Below, piece by piece: positions 46,981 through 57,649 of a DNA stretch of 64,000 nucleotides. The number at the start of each line of letters is the position of its first letter. Position 1 is the stretch's first letter. The notes under the pieces were generated by a model. That model ran no database searches, was not told the DNA's origin, and worked only from the letters and a program-made list of their open reading frames with translations. Both the position numbers and the translations under genes were made by a program. Source of the DNA: Polaromonas eurypsychrophila (lineage in GTDB: Bacteria > Pseudomonadota > Gammaproteobacteria > Burkholderiales > Burkholderiaceae_C); NCBI RefSeq assembly GCF_014641715.1, contig NZ_BMIG01000009.1:1-64000 (forward strand), in the 5' to 3' direction.

Positions 46981-48585
46981 ATGACATCTGATACCTCCGC
47001 CTTCTGGGACTTCCCCTACACCTCCCAACGCATGCCGCTGCTCGCGCGCAACGTGGTCAGCACCTCGCAACCGCTGGCGTCGGCCGCCGGGCTGCTGATG
47101 CTGGCGCGCGGCGGCAATGCGGTTGATGCCGCGCTGGCCACGGCCATCACGCTGACGGTGGTGGAGCCCTGCATGAACGGCATAGGCGGCGATGCGTTTG
47201 CCATCATCTGGGATGGCCAGCGCATGCACGGCCTGAACGCCTCCGGGCGCGCGCCGCGCCGCTGGACACCGGAACATTTCTCTCGCTACGAGGCCATGCC
47301 GTCGCGCGGCTGGGACTCGGTCACCGTGCCCGGCACGGTCTCGGCCTGGCGTGCACTGTCGGACCGATTCGGCACGGTGCCGTTTGCCGAACTGTTCGAG
47401 CCAGCGCTGCGTTACGCACGCCACGGCTACATGGTATCGCCCACGGTGCACCGGCAGTGGCAGGCTCAGGTGGTCGAGCTCATGCCGCAGCCGGGCTACC
47501 GCGAAGCCTTCGCACCCCAAGGACGCGCGCCCCTGCCGGGAGAGCAGTTCATTTGCCCCGGTCAAGCGCGGACCCTGGAGCGCATTGCCGCCAGCAAAGG
47601 CGACGACTTCTACCGGGGCGATCTCGCCAAAGCCATCGCCGACCATGCGCGTAACACTGGCGGGCTGATTGATGAGCATGATCTGGCCGCACATCAGGCC
47701 GACTGGGTGGAGCCGATTTCGGTGCGTTACCGCGAGCTCACCTTGCATGAAATCGGCCCCAGCGGTCAGGGCATAGGTGCCCTCATGGCACTTGGCATGC
47801 TGCAGCACTTTGACCTGAAGGCGGCCGGCGTGGACTCGGCGCTGTCGCAGCACCTGCAGATCGAAGCCATGAAGCTGGCATTTGCCGACCTTCAGGAGTT
47901 CGTCGCCGACCCGGATGCCATGCACACCGTATCGGCTGCTGATTTGCTGAGCAGGTCCTACCTGGCTGCGCGCGCCAAACTCATCGACCCCGAGCGCGCC
48001 GCCCCTGCGCGCGCCGGCTCACCGCACAGCGGCGGCACGGTCTATCTGACCGCAGCCGACGAGCGCGGCATGATGGTGTCTTTCATCCAGTCCAACTTCA
48101 AGGGTTTTGGTTCCGGCGTGGTGGTGCCCGATACCGGCATCGCCCTTCACAACCGCGGTTGGGGCTTTACCCTCCGGCCCGGCCACCCCAACCAGGTGGC
48201 ACCGGGCAAACGCCCCTTCCACACCATCATTCCCGGCTTTTTGACCCGCGACGGTCTGCCCCTCATGAGCTTTGGGCTGATGGGTGGGTCGATGCAGGCG
48301 CAAGGCCATCTGCAGGTCACCAGCCGCATTGCCGACTACGGCCAGAACCCCCAGGCCGCCAGCGATGCGCCGCGCTGGCGCGTGATGGACGACAACAGCT
48401 CGGTGGCGGTGGAATGGAATTTTTCGCAGGAAGCCGTAGCCGGGCTGCGCGCGCGCGGCCATCAGGTCACGGTGGCTCCGCGTTTCAACACCGAGTTCGG
48501 CTGCGCGCAAATGGCGATGACCACGCAAAACGGCTACATTGCCGCGTCGGACCATCGCAAGGACGGCTACCCCGTCGGCCTGTGA
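46981..48585 (+). CDS. Gamma-glutamyltransferase-family protein
   Basis: A 534-residue Ntn-hydrolase from ATG 46981. Earlier in-frame codons overlap the terminator and are excluded. Family regions are NVVSTSQPLASAAGLLMLAR, RGGNAVDAALATAITLTVVE, NGIGGDAFAIIW and the Thr at the self-cleavage point in SGGTVYLTAADERG. No signal peptide is evident, which fits cytosolic GGT-like hydrolases. The substrate may be an amide or gamma-glutamyl compound. Confidence 0.92.
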   Translation: MTSDTSAFWDFPYTSQRMPLLARNVVSTSQPLASAAGLLMLARGGNAVDAALATAITLTVVEPCMNGIGGDAFAIIWDGQRMHGLNASGRAPRRWTPEHFSRYEAMPSRGWDSVTVPGTVSAWRALSDRFGTVPFAELFEPALRYARHGYMVSPTVHRQWQAQVVELMPQPGYREAFAPQGRAPLPGEQFICPGQARTLERIAASKGDDFYRGDLAKAIADHARNTGGLIDEHDLAAHQADWVEPISVRYRELTLHEIGPSGQGIGALMALGMLQHFDLKAAGVDSALSQHLQIEAMKLAFADLQEFVADPDAMHTVSAADLLSRSYLAARAKLIDPERAAPARAGSPHSGGTVYLTAADERGMMVSFIQSNFKGFGSGVVVPDTGIALHNRGWGFTLRPGHPNQVAPGKRPFHTIIPGFLTRDGLPLMSFGLMGGSMQAQGHLQVTSRIADYGQNPQAASDAPRWRVMDDNSSVAVEWNFSQEAVAGLRARGHQVTVAPRFNTEFGCAQMAMTTQNGYIAASDHRKDGYPVGL

Positions 48586-48612
48586 GCTGCCGTCTGGTCA
48601 AGACAGGACTGA

Positions 48613-49584
48613 TTACTCGACGACGATCTTGCGGTCGCGAATCAGCTTGCTCCAGCGGGCGGTGTCGGTTGCCACCATCTTGCCCATCTGCTCAGGCGTG
48701 CCGCCAGCAGGCGTGGCGCCCAGGGTGGCAAGCCGCTTTTGCATCTCTGGATCCTGCAATGCCTGATTGAAGGCGGCATTGACGCGGCTGACGATGTCGG
48801 CGCCCGCGCCCTTGGGTGCATAGATGCCAAACCAGTTGCTAACGTCGAAACCCTTGAGACCCTGTTCGGCGAGCGTTGGCACGTCGGGCAGGAAAGGCAC
48901 GCGCTGCGGCGTGGTCACACCCAGCACGCGCAGCTTGCCCTCCTTGATGTTGCTCTGGGAGGTCACATAGTTGTCCATCAACATGTGGACCTGGCCGGAC
49001 ATCATGTCGTTGAAGACCAGTCCGGTGCCGCGGTAGGGAATGTGGGTGATGAACACCCCGGCCTGCGCCTTGAACAACTCGCCGCTGAGGTGGCTGTTGG
49101 TGCCGTTGCCGCTGGAGCCGAAATTGAGCTGGCCGGGCTTGGACTTGGCCAGCGCAATGAACTCGGCCAGGTTCTTCACCGGCAGGCTGGCCGGCACCAC
49201 CAGCACGCTGCTGGTTTGAGCCACATAGACCACCGGCACAAAATCCCGCTCGACGTTGTACGGAATCTTCGGATTGATGATGGGCCCGATGGAATGTGTG
49301 CTGCCGGTGGCAATCAGCAAGGTGTAGCCGTCCGGTGCGGACTTGGCCACATGGTCCGAGCCGATGGTGCCGCCAGCGCCGGGCCGGTTGTCGATGACGA
49401 TTTGCTGGCCCAGTTTTTCCGACGCTTTCAGGCTGATGGTGCGCGCCAGGATGTCGGTGGCACCGCCGGCCGGGAAAGGTACGACCAGGCGCACAGGTTT
49501 GACCGGGTAAGTCTGGGCGTTTGCCCCGACACCGATGAAGACCGCGCCCAAACCTACAAACACGCTCAGTAAATATCGCTTCAT
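48613..49584 (-). CDS. Bug/TctC-family periplasmic solute-binding protein
   Basis: A 323-residue protein from ATG 49584, with a purine-rich GGGAG upstream. The signal peptide is MKRYLLSVFVGLGAVFIGVG with cleavage at ANAQ. The Bug signatures are VRLVVPFPAGGATDILARTI, DNRPGAGGTIGSD and FGSSGNGTNSHLSGE. It is convergent with the gamma-glutamyltransferase gene and separated from purL by 60 bp. It is likely an independent carboxylate- or amide-binding protein. Confidence 0.93.
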   Translation of the reverse strand: MKRYLLSVFVGLGAVFIGVGANAQTYPVKPVRLVVPFPAGGATDILARTISLKASEKLGQQIVIDNRPGAGGTIGSDHVAKSAPDGYTLLIATGSTHSIGPIINPKIPYNVERDFVPVVYVAQTSSVLVVPASLPVKNLAEFIALAKSKPGQLNFGSSGNGTNSHLSGELFKAQAGVFITHIPYRGTGLVFNDMMSGQVHMLMDNYVTSQSNIKEGKLRVLGVTTPQRVPFLPDVPTLAEQGLKGFDVSNWFGIYAPKGAGADIVSRVNAAFNQALQDPEMQKRLATLGATPAGGTPEQMGKMVATDTARWSKLIRDRKIVVE

Positions 49585-49644
49585 CGTTGATCGCTCCCGG
49601 TTTAAATTGCCTGAAATGAGTAGCATGCTAACTCATCCCAGCCA

Positions 49645-52600
49645 TCATCCCACCCAGCGGCGGGCGTTGTGCCAGAGTTGCATCCACGGGCTGGGCGCGT
49701 TGCTGTCCAGCGGCGTCCAGCTCATCTGGATGTTGCGGAACACACGTTCGGGGTGCGGCATCATGGCTGTGAAACGACCATCGGCGGTGGTCACCGCCGT
49801 CAGGCCACCGGCACTGCCGTTGGGGTTGGCTGGGTAAGCCTCCGTCGGTTGGCCGTGGTTGTCGGTGAAACGCATGGCAGCAATCGCTTTGGCTGCGTCG
49901 CCGCGGTGCGCAAAGTTTGCGTAGCCCTCGCCGTGCGCCACGGCAATCGGCAGGCGGTAACCGGCCATGCCGGCAAAAAACAGGCTGGGCGAATCCAGAA
50001 CTTCCACTTGACTCAGTCGCGCCTCGAAGCGTTCGCTGCGGTTGGTGGTGAAACGCGGCCAGGCTTCGGCGCCCGAAATGATGTCGGCCAGCTCGGCAAA
50101 CATCTGGCAGCCGTTGCACACGCCCAACCCAAAGGTGTCTGTGCGGCCGAAGAAAGCCTGAAACTGCGCCGACAGCGCCGGGTTGAAAGTGATGGAGCGG
50201 GCCCAACCGATGCCGGCGCCCAGCGTGTCGCCATAACTGAAGCCGCCGCAGGCGACGACGCCGGTGAAGTCGGCCAGTTGCGCGCGGCCAGTTTGCAGGT
50301 CGGTCATGTGCACATCGAAAGCCTCAAAGCCGGCCTGGTTGAAGGCGTAGGCCATCTCGATGTGCGAGTTGACGCCCTGCTCGCGCAGGATGGCCACTCT
50401 GGGGCGTGACAACATCAGAGCCGGGCTTGCTATTGATTCAGTAGCTACTTGCGTAGTCGGGACATGGGCTAGAGCCGGATTTGATGCCAAAAACACATGC
50501 AAACCCGGGTTCAGCGGGTCGCCGGCAGCGGTATGTTCCTGGTCGGCGCAGGCCGGGTTGTCACGCTGCTGGTTGATCTTCCAGCTCACGTTGTCCCAGA
50601 CCTGATGCAGGTCCTGCAGCTTGGCGCTGAACACCGTTTTGGTGTCGCGCCAGACCTGGACCTGACCCTTGCCAACCTCCAGCGAGGCGTGTTGCGGTCG
50701 GGTCTTGCCGATGAAGTGGCTGAACTTCGAAAGGCCATGATCGCGCAAGGTCTGCATGACTTCGTTGCGCACCTCGGTAGACACCTGGATCACGGCGCCC
50801 AACTCCTCGCTGAACAGCGCCTTCAGCGTCAACTCCTCGCGGCGCGCGCCGACCTGCGATGCCCAGTTCTTGCTGTCACCACTGTCCATGCGGCTGTCGG
50901 AGATGCCGTCGCCTTCGAGCAGCAGCATGTCAATGTTGAGTGACACGCCGACCTGGCCAGCAAACGCCATTTCGCAGGCGGTTGCGAACAGGCCGCCGTC
51001 GCTGCGGTCGTGGTAGGCCAACAAGCGGCCCTGGCGGCGCAGGGTGTTGATCGCATTGACGAGGTTCACCAGGTCCTGCGGTTCGTCGAGGTCGGGCACG
51101 TCGCCGTCTTCGAGCTCCAGCGTTTGCGCCAGGATGGAGCCGCCCATCCGGTTTTTGCCTTTGCCCAGGTCGATCAGGATCAGCGTGGTGTCAGCTTCCT
51201 CGGCGTTCAGTTGCGGCGTCAGCGTGCCGCGCACGTCGGGCAAGGTCGCAAAGGCGCTGACGATCAGCGAGACTGGCGAGGTGACCTTCTTGCTGGCGCC
51301 GTTTTCTGACCAGACCGTGCGCATGGACAGCGAATCCTTGCCGACCGGAATCGACACGCCCAGCGCCGGGCACAACTCCATGCCGACGGCTTTCACAGTT
51401 TCGTACAGTGCGGCGTCCTGGCCGGACTCGCCGCAAGCGGCCATCCAGTTAGCGGACAGTTTGACCCGTGGCAACTCGATGGGCGCGGCCAGCAAATTGG
51501 TGATGGCCTCGGCCACCGCCATGCGGCCAGACGCGGCAGCGTTCATGGTCGCCAGCGGCGTGCGTTCGCCCATGCTCATGGCCTCGCCGGCAAAACCGGC
51601 GTAGTCGGCCAGGGTCACGGCGCAATCGGCCACCGGCACCTGCCAGGGACCCACCATCTGGTCGCGGTGCGTCAGGCCACCGACGGTGCGGTCGCCAATC
51701 GTGATCAGGAAGCGTTTGGAGGCGACGGTCGGGTGGCTCAGCACGGCAATCGCGCTGGCCTGCAGGTCCACGCCGGTCAGGTTGATGGGCTTGATTTCCT
51801 TGTGGAGCGAGGTCACATCCCTGTGCATCTTGGGCGGCTTGCCCAAAAGCACATTCATGGGCATATCTACCGGTAAGGCCTGATCGGCATCCGACAACAC
51901 CAGCTGCCTTTCCTCAGTCGCCACACCAATCACCGCAAACGGGCAACGCTCACGCTCACAAAAAGCCTGAAACACCGGCAACGATTCCGGCGCGATCGCC
52001 ATCACGTAGCGCTCCTGGCTCTCATTGCTCCAGATTTCCTTCGGAGAAAGTCCGCTTTCTTCCAGCGGTACCGCGCGCAGGTCAAAACGCGCGCCGCGCC
52101 CGGCGTCGTTGACCAGCTCCGGGAAGGCGTTGGACAAGCCACCAGCGCCCACGTCGTGAATTGCCAGAATCGGGTTGGCGGTGCCGAGCTGGGCGCACTG
52201 GTTGATGACTTCCTGGGCACGGCGCTCGATCTCGGGGTTGCCGCGTTGCACCGAATCGAAGTCGAGCTGGGCCGCATTGGCGCCCGAAGCCATGGAACTG
52301 GCCGCGCTGCCGCCCATGCCGATGCGCATGCCGGGGCCGCCGAGCTGGATCAGCAGCGTGCCGGCCGGGAACAGGATTTTTTGGGTCAGGCGCGCATCGA
52401 TGGTGCCGACGCCGCCGGCGATCATGATGGGTTTGTGGTACCCCCAGCGCTGGCCGCCGACGGTCTGTTCGTACTCGCGGAAATAGCCCGCCAGGTTCGG
52501 CCGGCCAAACTCGTTGTTGAAGGCGGCACCGCCCAGCGGGCCCTCGGTCATGATCTGCAGCGGGCTGGCGATGTGCTCGGGCTTGCCGTAAGACGTATCC

Positions 52601-53703
52601 GGGCCGTCAAACAGCCGGGAGACGGTAAAACCCGTCAGACCGGCCTTGGGTTTGGAGCCGCGGCCGGTCGCGCCTTCGTCACGTATCTCGCCGCCCGCGC
52701 CAGTGGACGCGCCGGGAAAAGGCGAGATCGCCGTAGGGTGGTTATGCGTCTCGACCTTCATCAACACGTGGGTCAACACGCCCTCGGATGTGCTATAACT
52801 TTGATAGCTTGCACCCCTTTCTGCATAATGGCTAGAGGCCGATTTGGCATAAAAGCGCTGGACCGGCAGACCTTCCATGACGGAGGCGTTGTCCGAATAG
52901 GCGACCACCGTGTGTTGCGGGTGTATTTTTTCGGTGTTGCGGATCATGCCGAACAGGCTTTTGTCCTGGGCGACGCCGTCGATGGTGAAGTCGGCGTTGA
53001 AAATCTTGTGGCGGCAGTGTTCGCTGTTGGCCTGGGCAAACATCATGAGTTCGACGTCGGTCGGGTTGCGCTGCAAGCCGGTGAAAGCATTGACCAGGTA
53101 ATCAATCTCGTCGCCAGCCAGCGCCAGGCCGAACTCGCTGTTGGCGGCCTCAAGCGCGGCCGTGCCGCCGGCCAGCACGTCAATCGTCTGCAGGGGCGCG
53201 CCCTGCAGCTCGGAAAACAGGCCCGCGGCCTGCGCCCGGTCGGCCATCACGCTTTCAGTCATGCGGTCGTGCAACAGGGCAGCGACTTCGCTGCGCTGGG
53301 TATCGCTCAGGGCGCCCTTGCTGAAAAAACCGGTTTTGAAGCTGACGCGGTACTCGGTAATTCGTTCTATGCGTTTGACGGCCAGCCCGCAGTTGTGGGC
53401 AATGTCGGTGGCCTTGGAAGCCCAGGGCGATACCGTGCCGAACCGCGGCGAGACGATGAACAGCAGACTGTCCGCGCCGGCCGCCGCAGCGGGTTCGCCA
53501 TAACTGAGCAGCGCGCCCAGACTGGCTCTGAGATCGGCAGCCGGCGGGGTTTCGGTGGCCACCAGATGCACAAAACGGGCGCTGATGCCGCTGATTTTGG
53601 GTTCGATGGCCTGCAGGCGGGGAAGCAGTTGCTGGACGCGGAAGTCGCTCAGGGCGCTGATACCGTGGGCGTCGCCCTCGAAAGTCGTCAGGTGCAGGGT
53701 CAC
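49645..53703 (-). CDS. purL: Phosphoribosylformylglycinamidine synthase PurL, with two in-frame repeat insertions
   Basis: A large-type PurL of about 1352 residues if started at GTG 53703 ([10 protein letters not shown], the usual opening); upstream codons look non-coding. It converts FGAR to FGAM in purine synthesis, with the N-terminal domain, ATP-binding FGAM synthetase domains ([34 protein letters not shown]) and a C-terminal glutaminase ([12 protein letters not shown], with nucleophile Cys in GVCNGCQMF). Family A repeats are inserted at 52791-52850 ([16 protein letters not shown]) and 50426-50488 ([16 protein letters not shown], in the linker before the glutaminase). E. coli PurL is 1295 residues. 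The gene is essential without exogenous purines, so the inserts must be tolerated. Confidence 0.95.
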   Translation of the reverse strand: MTLHLTTFEGDAHGISALSDFRVQQLLPRLQAIEPKISGISARFVHLVATETPPAADLRASLGALLSYGEPAAAAGADSLLFIVSPRFGTVSPWASKATDIAHNCGLAVKRIERITEYRVSFKTGFFSKGALSDTQRSEVAALLHDRMTESVMADRAQAAGLFSELQGAPLQTIDVLAGGTAALEAANSEFGLALAGDEIDYLVNAFTGLQRNPTDVELMMFAQANSEHCRHKIFNADFTIDGVAQDKSLFGMIRNTEKIHPQHTVVAYSDNASVMEGLPVQRFYAKSASSHYAERGASYQSYSTSEGVLTHVLMKVETHNHPTAISPFPGASTGAGGEIRDEGATGRGSKPKAGLTGFTVSRLFDGPDTSYGKPEHIASPLQIMTEGPLGGAAFNNEFGRPNLAGYFREYEQTVGGQRWGYHKPIMIAGGVGTIDARLTQKILFPAGTLLIQLGGPGMRIGMGGSAASSMASGANAAQLDFDSVQRGNPEIERRAQEVINQCAQLGTANPILAIHDVGAGGLSNAFPELVNDAGRGARFDLRAVPLEESGLSPKEIWSNESQERYVMAIAPESLPVFQAFCERERCPFAVIGVATEERQLVLSDADQALPVDMPMNVLLGKPPKMHRDVTSLHKEIKPINLTGVDLQASAIAVLSHPTVASKRFLITIGDRTVGGLTHRDQMVGPWQVPVADCAVTLADYAGFAGEAMSMGERTPLATMNAAASGRMAVAEAITNLLAAPIELPRVKLSANWMAACGESGQDAALYETVKAVGMELCPALGVSIPVGKDSLSMRTVWSENGASKKVTSPVSLIVSAFATLPDVRGTLTPQLNAEEADTTLILIDLGKGKNRMGGSILAQTLELEDGDVPDLDEPQDLVNLVNAINTLRRQGRLLAYHDRSDGGLFATACEMAFAGQVGVSLNIDMLLLEGDGISDSRMDSGDSKNWASQVGARREELTLKALFSEELGAVIQVSTEVRNEVMQTLRDHGLSKFSHFIGKTRPQHASLEVGKGQVQVWRDTKTVFSAKLQDLHQVWDNVSWKINQQRDNPACADQEHTAAGDPLNPGLHVFLASNPALAHVPTTQVATESIASPALMLSRPRVAILREQGVNSHIEMAYAFNQAGFEAFDVHMTDLQTGRAQLADFTGVVACGGFSYGDTLGAGIGWARSITFNPALSAQFQAFFGRTDTFGLGVCNGCQMFAELADIISGAEAWPRFTTNRSERFEARLSQVEVLDSPSLFFAGMAGYRLPIAVAHGEGYANFAHRGDAAKAIAAMRFTDNHGQPTEAYPANPNGSAGGLTAVTTADGRFTAMMPHPERVFRNIQMSWTPLDSNAPSPWMQLWHNARRWVG
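50426..50488 (+). repeat. Family A repeat, copy 8, in frame in the purL linker
   Basis: The plus strand reads TTGCTATTGATTCAGTAGCT, ACTTGCGTAGTCGGGACATG and GGCTAGAGCCGGATTTGATG, close to the intergenic copy at 9915. purL is on the opposite strand, and the repeat encodes about 20 residues just before the glutaminase domain. Confidence 0.82.
52791..52850 (+). repeat. Family A repeat, copy 9, in frame inside purL
   Basis: The plus strand reads TGCTATAACTTTGATAGCTT, GCACCCCTTTCTGCATAATG and GCTAGAGGCCGATTTGGCAT. It encodes [20 protein letters not shown] between RFY and [16 protein letters not shown], in a loop before a conserved motif. Confidence 0.8.
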
Positions 53704-53855
53704 GGTGGCGGTGGCCTTGTGGTTGTCGGCAGGACGCGGGCCCCGCCAAGGGTTTGGCAGCGCTACAGGCCTGCCGGGGTGCTCGTTAACCCTGAATTTT
53801 ATCAGCGATGCCGGCGCGCCCTGCCTCTGCAATGCTCAGGTGGGATAATCGCAGC

Positions 53856-54710
53856 ATGAGTATTACGTACAAAGATGCAGTGGGCATTGAGGGCATGCGC
53901 GTTGCCTGCAAACTGGCGTCCGAGGTGCTGGACTACCTCACGCCTTTCGTGAAAGCCGGCGTCACCACGCGCGAGATCGACAAACTCGCTAACGATTACA
54001 TGGTTAACGTGCAGGGCACGGTCTCGGCCACGCTGGGTTACCAGCCGTCGGGCTACCCGCCCTACCCGGCTTCGCTGTGCACCTCGCTGAACCACGTGGT
54101 CTGCCACGGCATCCCGAACGACAAGCCACTGAAAAAGGGCGACATCATGAACATTGATGTCACCGTGATCACGAAAGGTGGCTGGTTCGGCGACAACAGC
54201 CGCATGTACATGATTGGCGATGTCTCGATTGCCGCCCGGCGCCTGTGCAGGGTCACCTACGAAGCCATGTGGCACGGCATCATGCGTGTCAAACCCGGTG
54301 CGCGGCTGGGTGACATCGGGCATGCCATCCAGGTGTTTGCGGAAAAACAGGGTTTCACCATCGTGCGCGAGTTTTGCGGCCACGGCATTGGCCAGCGCTT
54401 CCATGAAGAGCCCCAGGTGCTGCATTACGGCCGCCCCGGCACACTCGAAGCGCTCAAGCCCGGCATGACCTTCACCATCGAACCCATGATCAACGCCGGC
54501 AAACGCGACATCAAGAACGGCGCCGAAAAAGACGGCTGGACCATCGTCACGCGGGACCATTCGCTGTCGGCGCAGTGGGAACACACCGTGCTGGTGACCC
54601 CGACCGGCTACGAAGTGCTGACGATGTCGGCCGGCAGCCCGGCCACGCCGGACTTTGTGGCGGCCTACCACGCGGCGTCTGAGCCCGCCACGGCCGACTC
54701 GGCCGCCTGA
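53856..54710 (+). CDS. map: Type I methionine aminopeptidase
   Basis: A 284-residue enzyme from ATG 53856 (MSITYKDAVGIEGMRVACKL). Metal ligands are visible: Asp in DVTVITKGGWFGD, Asp/His in FCGHGIGQRFHEEP, Glu in TFTIEPMI and Glu in QWEHTVLV; the active His is in LNHVVCHGIPNDK. It removes N-terminal Met. Some 20 residues beyond the usual length form an Ala-rich tail. It is divergent from purL and followed by glnD. Confidence 0.96.
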   Translation: MSITYKDAVGIEGMRVACKLASEVLDYLTPFVKAGVTTREIDKLANDYMVNVQGTVSATLGYQPSGYPPYPASLCTSLNHVVCHGIPNDKPLKKGDIMNIDVTVITKGGWFGDNSRMYMIGDVSIAARRLCRVTYEAMWHGIMRVKPGARLGDIGHAIQVFAEKQGFTIVREFCGHGIGQRFHEEPQVLHYGRPGTLEALKPGMTFTIEPMINAGKRDIKNGAEKDGWTIVTRDHSLSAQWEHTVLVTPTGYEVLTMSAGSPATPDFVAAYHAASEPATADSAA

Positions 54711-54740
54711 ACCGGCGTCGCCGAACCCCGCCGCACGCAG

Positions 54741-57437
54741 ATGCTGTCCGCGCTGCCTTCCTCGCCTGCCATGACCGAAGCGGCCACTTTGCGCGAGCAC
54801 TACCGCGCTGGTAAAAATGCGCTGCTGGCCTCGCTGGCCGGTAGCGGCTCCTCCACACGCGGCATCCACAGCCTGCTGCGCCGGCTGGCCCGGCACACCG
54901 ATGCCACCCTGCGCCAGATCTGGCAACGCGCCGATTTTCCGGTCGGCTGCGCGCTGGTGGCGGTCGGCGGATTTGGCCGCGGCGAGCTGTTCCCGAACTC
55001 GGACGTGGATGTGCTGCTGCTGCTGCGCGATGACTCGCGGGTGGATGGCAACCCGGCGCTCAAAGGCAAGATTGAAAACTTCATAGGCGCCTGCTGGGAC
55101 AGCGGCCTGGAGATCGGCTCCAGCGTGCGCACGGTTTCGGGCTGCGTCGAGGAAGCCGCCAAGGATGTGACGGTGCAGACCTCGCTGCTGGAGGCGCGCC
55201 TGGTGGCTGGCTCCACCAAGATTTTTGCGGCGCTGGTCACCGAGCTGGACGGCGTACTGGACCCGCAGGCCTTTTTCGTGGCCAAAACGCTGGAGATGCG
55301 CCAGCGCCACAACAAGTTTGAAAACACACCTTATGCGCTGGAGCCCAACTGCAAGGAGTCGCCCGGCGGCCTGCGGGACCTGCAACTCGTGCTCTGGGTA
55401 GCCAGTGCCGTCGGTTTGGGCAAGACTTGGGACGATCTCGCCCGCAACGGCCTGGCCACTGCTTTCGAGGTGCGCCAGATCAAGGCCAATGAGGCGCTGC
55501 TGAGCCTGATCCGCGCGCGCCTGCACCTGATCTCGGGCCGACGCGAAGACCGCTTGGTGTTCGACCTGCAGACCGCGGTGGCGGAATCCTTCGGCTATCA
55601 CAGTGCCCCCACGCTCGGCACTGGCGTGTCTTCGCTGCCCCCCGAGGGGGCTGTTTCGCCTCGGGGCGGCCCGTCGGCGAAACGGCCCATGGTGCGAGCC
55701 AGCGAAGCACTGATGAAGCGTTATTACTGGGCCGCCAAGGCGGTGACCCAGCTCAACCAGATCCTGCTGCTCAACATCGAGGAGCGGATCCACCCGCACA
55801 CCGCTCCAATGCAGGCCATCAACGAACGCTTCTTCGACAGGGGCGGCATGATCGAAGTCGCCAGCGACGACCTGTACCAGCGCGAACCCCACGCGATCCT
55901 GGAAACCTTTTTGCTGTTCCAGACCACGCCCGGCATCCAGGGCCTGTCAGCCCGCACTCTGCGCGCCTTGTACAACACGCGCAGCATCATGAACGCGGGC
56001 TTTCGCAGCGACCCGGTCAACCGAAACACCTTCCGCCAGATCCTGCAGCAGCCTGCGGGCATCACGCACGCGATGCGCCTGATGAACCAGACCTCGGTGC
56101 TGGGCCGCTACCTGTGGGTGTTCCGCAAAATTGTCGGACAGATGCAGCACGACCTGTTCCACGTCTACACGGTGGACCAGCACATCCTGATGGTGCTGCG
56201 CAATGTGCGGCGCTTCTTCATGGCTGAACATGCACACGAATACCCGTCCTGCTCGCAACTGGCCGCCGGCTGGGACAAGCCCTGGATTCTGTATATCGCT
56301 GCGCTGTTCCATGACATCGCCAAGGGCCGCGGCGGCGACCATTCCGAGCTCGGCTGCCTGGACGTGCGGGTGTTCTGCCGCCAGCACGACATTCCGGCCG
56401 AGGACGCCAAACTGATTGAGTTCCTGGTTGGTGAACATCTGACCATGAGCCGCATCGCCCAAAAGGAAGACCTGAGCGACCCGGAAGTCATTGGCGCCTT
56501 TGCCAAACGCGTCGGTAATGAGCGTTACCTGACGGCGCTTTACTTGCTGACGGTGGCCGACATCCGCGGCACCAGTCCCAAGGTCTGGAACGCCTGGAAA
56601 GGCAAGCTGCTCGAAGACCTCTACCGCTACACCTTGCGTGTGCTGGGCGGCCGTGCGCCGGATGCCGACGCCGAGGTCGAGTCGCGCAAACGCGAGGCGC
56701 TGGCCATGCTGGCCCTGCATGCCGAGCCCTTTGAGGCGCACAAGGCGCTGTGGGACACGCTGGACGTCAGTTATTTCATGCGCCACGAGGCTGGCGACAT
56801 CGCCTGGCATGCGCGCCATCTGTCGCGCCACGTCGGCACGGCCACCTGCGTGGTGCGGGCGCGCCGCTCGGCCGCCGGCGAAGGCATGCAGGTGCTGGTC
56901 TACACACCCGACGCGCCGGACCTGTTTGCGCGCATCTGCGGCTATTTCGAGGAAGCAGGTCTGAGCATCCTGGACGCCAAGGTGCACACGGCAAAACCCC
57001 ACAAAGGCTCGCCCGGTTATGCGCTGGATACCTTCCAGGTCGTCAGCCCGACCCTGGCCGACCACTACCGCGAACTGGCGGCCATGGTCGAGGCCGACCT
57101 GGACCGCACGATTGAACAAAACAAGCCCTTGCCGCCGCCCGGCAAAGGCCGGGTGTCGCGCCGGGTCAAAAGCTTCCCGATTGCGCCGCGTGTTGATCTG
57201 CGACCCGACGACAAAGGCCAGCGCTGGCTGCTCAGCGTCTCGGCCAGCGACCGGGTCGGCCTGCTGTATTCGATTGCGCGCGTGCTGGCGCACCACCGCA
57301 TCAACCTGCAGCTCGCCAAGGTCACCACCCTGGGCGAACGGGTCGAAGACACCTTCCTGATTGACGGGCCGGAACTGCAGCAAAACAAGGCGCAGATCGC
57401 GATCGAGACTGAAATTCTGGAAGCGCTCACGGCCTGA
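54741..57437 (+). CDS. glnD: Bifunctional PII uridylyltransferase/uridylyl-removing enzyme GlnD, with repeat insertion
   Basis: An 898-residue GlnD. The nucleotidyltransferase motif is [19 protein letters not shown], the HD phosphohydrolase motif is [20 protein letters not shown], and two ACT domains end the protein ([20 protein letters not shown] and [20 protein letters not shown]). It uridylylates PII according to nitrogen status. About 28 residues ([20 protein letters not shown] and following, near 290-318) come from a family B repeat between FGYH and [17 protein letters not shown]. An ATG at 54771 is an alternative start. Confidence 0.95.
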   Translation: MLSALPSSPAMTEAATLREHYRAGKNALLASLAGSGSSTRGIHSLLRRLARHTDATLRQIWQRADFPVGCALVAVGGFGRGELFPNSDVDVLLLLRDDSRVDGNPALKGKIENFIGACWDSGLEIGSSVRTVSGCVEEAAKDVTVQTSLLEARLVAGSTKIFAALVTELDGVLDPQAFFVAKTLEMRQRHNKFENTPYALEPNCKESPGGLRDLQLVLWVASAVGLGKTWDDLARNGLATAFEVRQIKANEALLSLIRARLHLISGRREDRLVFDLQTAVAESFGYHSAPTLGTGVSSLPPEGAVSPRGGPSAKRPMVRASEALMKRYYWAAKAVTQLNQILLLNIEERIHPHTAPMQAINERFFDRGGMIEVASDDLYQREPHAILETFLLFQTTPGIQGLSARTLRALYNTRSIMNAGFRSDPVNRNTFRQILQQPAGITHAMRLMNQTSVLGRYLWVFRKIVGQMQHDLFHVYTVDQHILMVLRNVRRFFMAEHAHEYPSCSQLAAGWDKPWILYIAALFHDIAKGRGGDHSELGCLDVRVFCRQHDIPAEDAKLIEFLVGEHLTMSRIAQKEDLSDPEVIGAFAKRVGNERYLTALYLLTVADIRGTSPKVWNAWKGKLLEDLYRYTLRVLGGRAPDADAEVESRKREALAMLALHAEPFEAHKALWDTLDVSYFMRHEAGDIAWHARHLSRHVGTATCVVRARRSAAGEGMQVLVYTPDAPDLFARICGYFEEAGLSILDAKVHTAKPHKGSPGYALDTFQVVSPTLADHYRELAAMVEADLDRTIEQNKPLPPPGKGRVSRRVKSFPIAPRVDLRPDDKGQRWLLSVSASDRVGLLYSIARVLAHHRINLQLAKVTTLGERVEDTFLIDGPELQQNKAQIAIETEILEALTA
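55606..55690 (+). repeat. Family B repeat, copy 6, in frame inside glnD
   Basis: Reads CCCCCACGCTCGGCACTGGC, GTGTCTTCGCTGCCCCCCGA, GGGGGCTGTTTCGCCTCGGG and GCGGCCCGTCGG. Same orientation as glnD. It matches the intergenic copy at 32110-32224 in order of blocks. Confidence 0.8.
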
Positions 57438-57490
57438 TTTCACAGTAGCAGCCACTCGGACAGAGGCTCTTGTTTGTTAATTTACTATTT

Positions 57491-57512
57491 AAATCAATAA
57501 GTTAATTGATTT
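57491..57512. promoter_or_regulatory. AT-rich perfect inverted repeat upstream of the OmpA-like gene
   Basis: AAATCAAT and ATTGATTT are perfect complements separated by AAGTTA. It lies in an AT-rich part of the glnD-OmpA-like gap (57438-57649), 137 bp before the ATG. It may be an operator; as an mRNA hairpin it would be weak. Confidence 0.45.
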
Positions 57513-57649
57513 TCTTAAAGTTACACATCATCACTCTTTGAGGCTTGTATGAGGCTGTCAGAGGCAGACAATGAATCCACTGCGGAGGACGCCAGAAAAA
57601 CATTTGGCAGCCTAGCCTCATCGAACATTGCCACCTCAAGGAGCTTGCC

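Noticed and set aside
52156-53859. A plus-strand open frame of about 567 codons
   Set aside because: It is antisense to purL and has no recognisable domain.
53802-55892. A minus-strand open frame of about 696 codons
   Set aside because: It is antisense to map and glnD, both certain genes.
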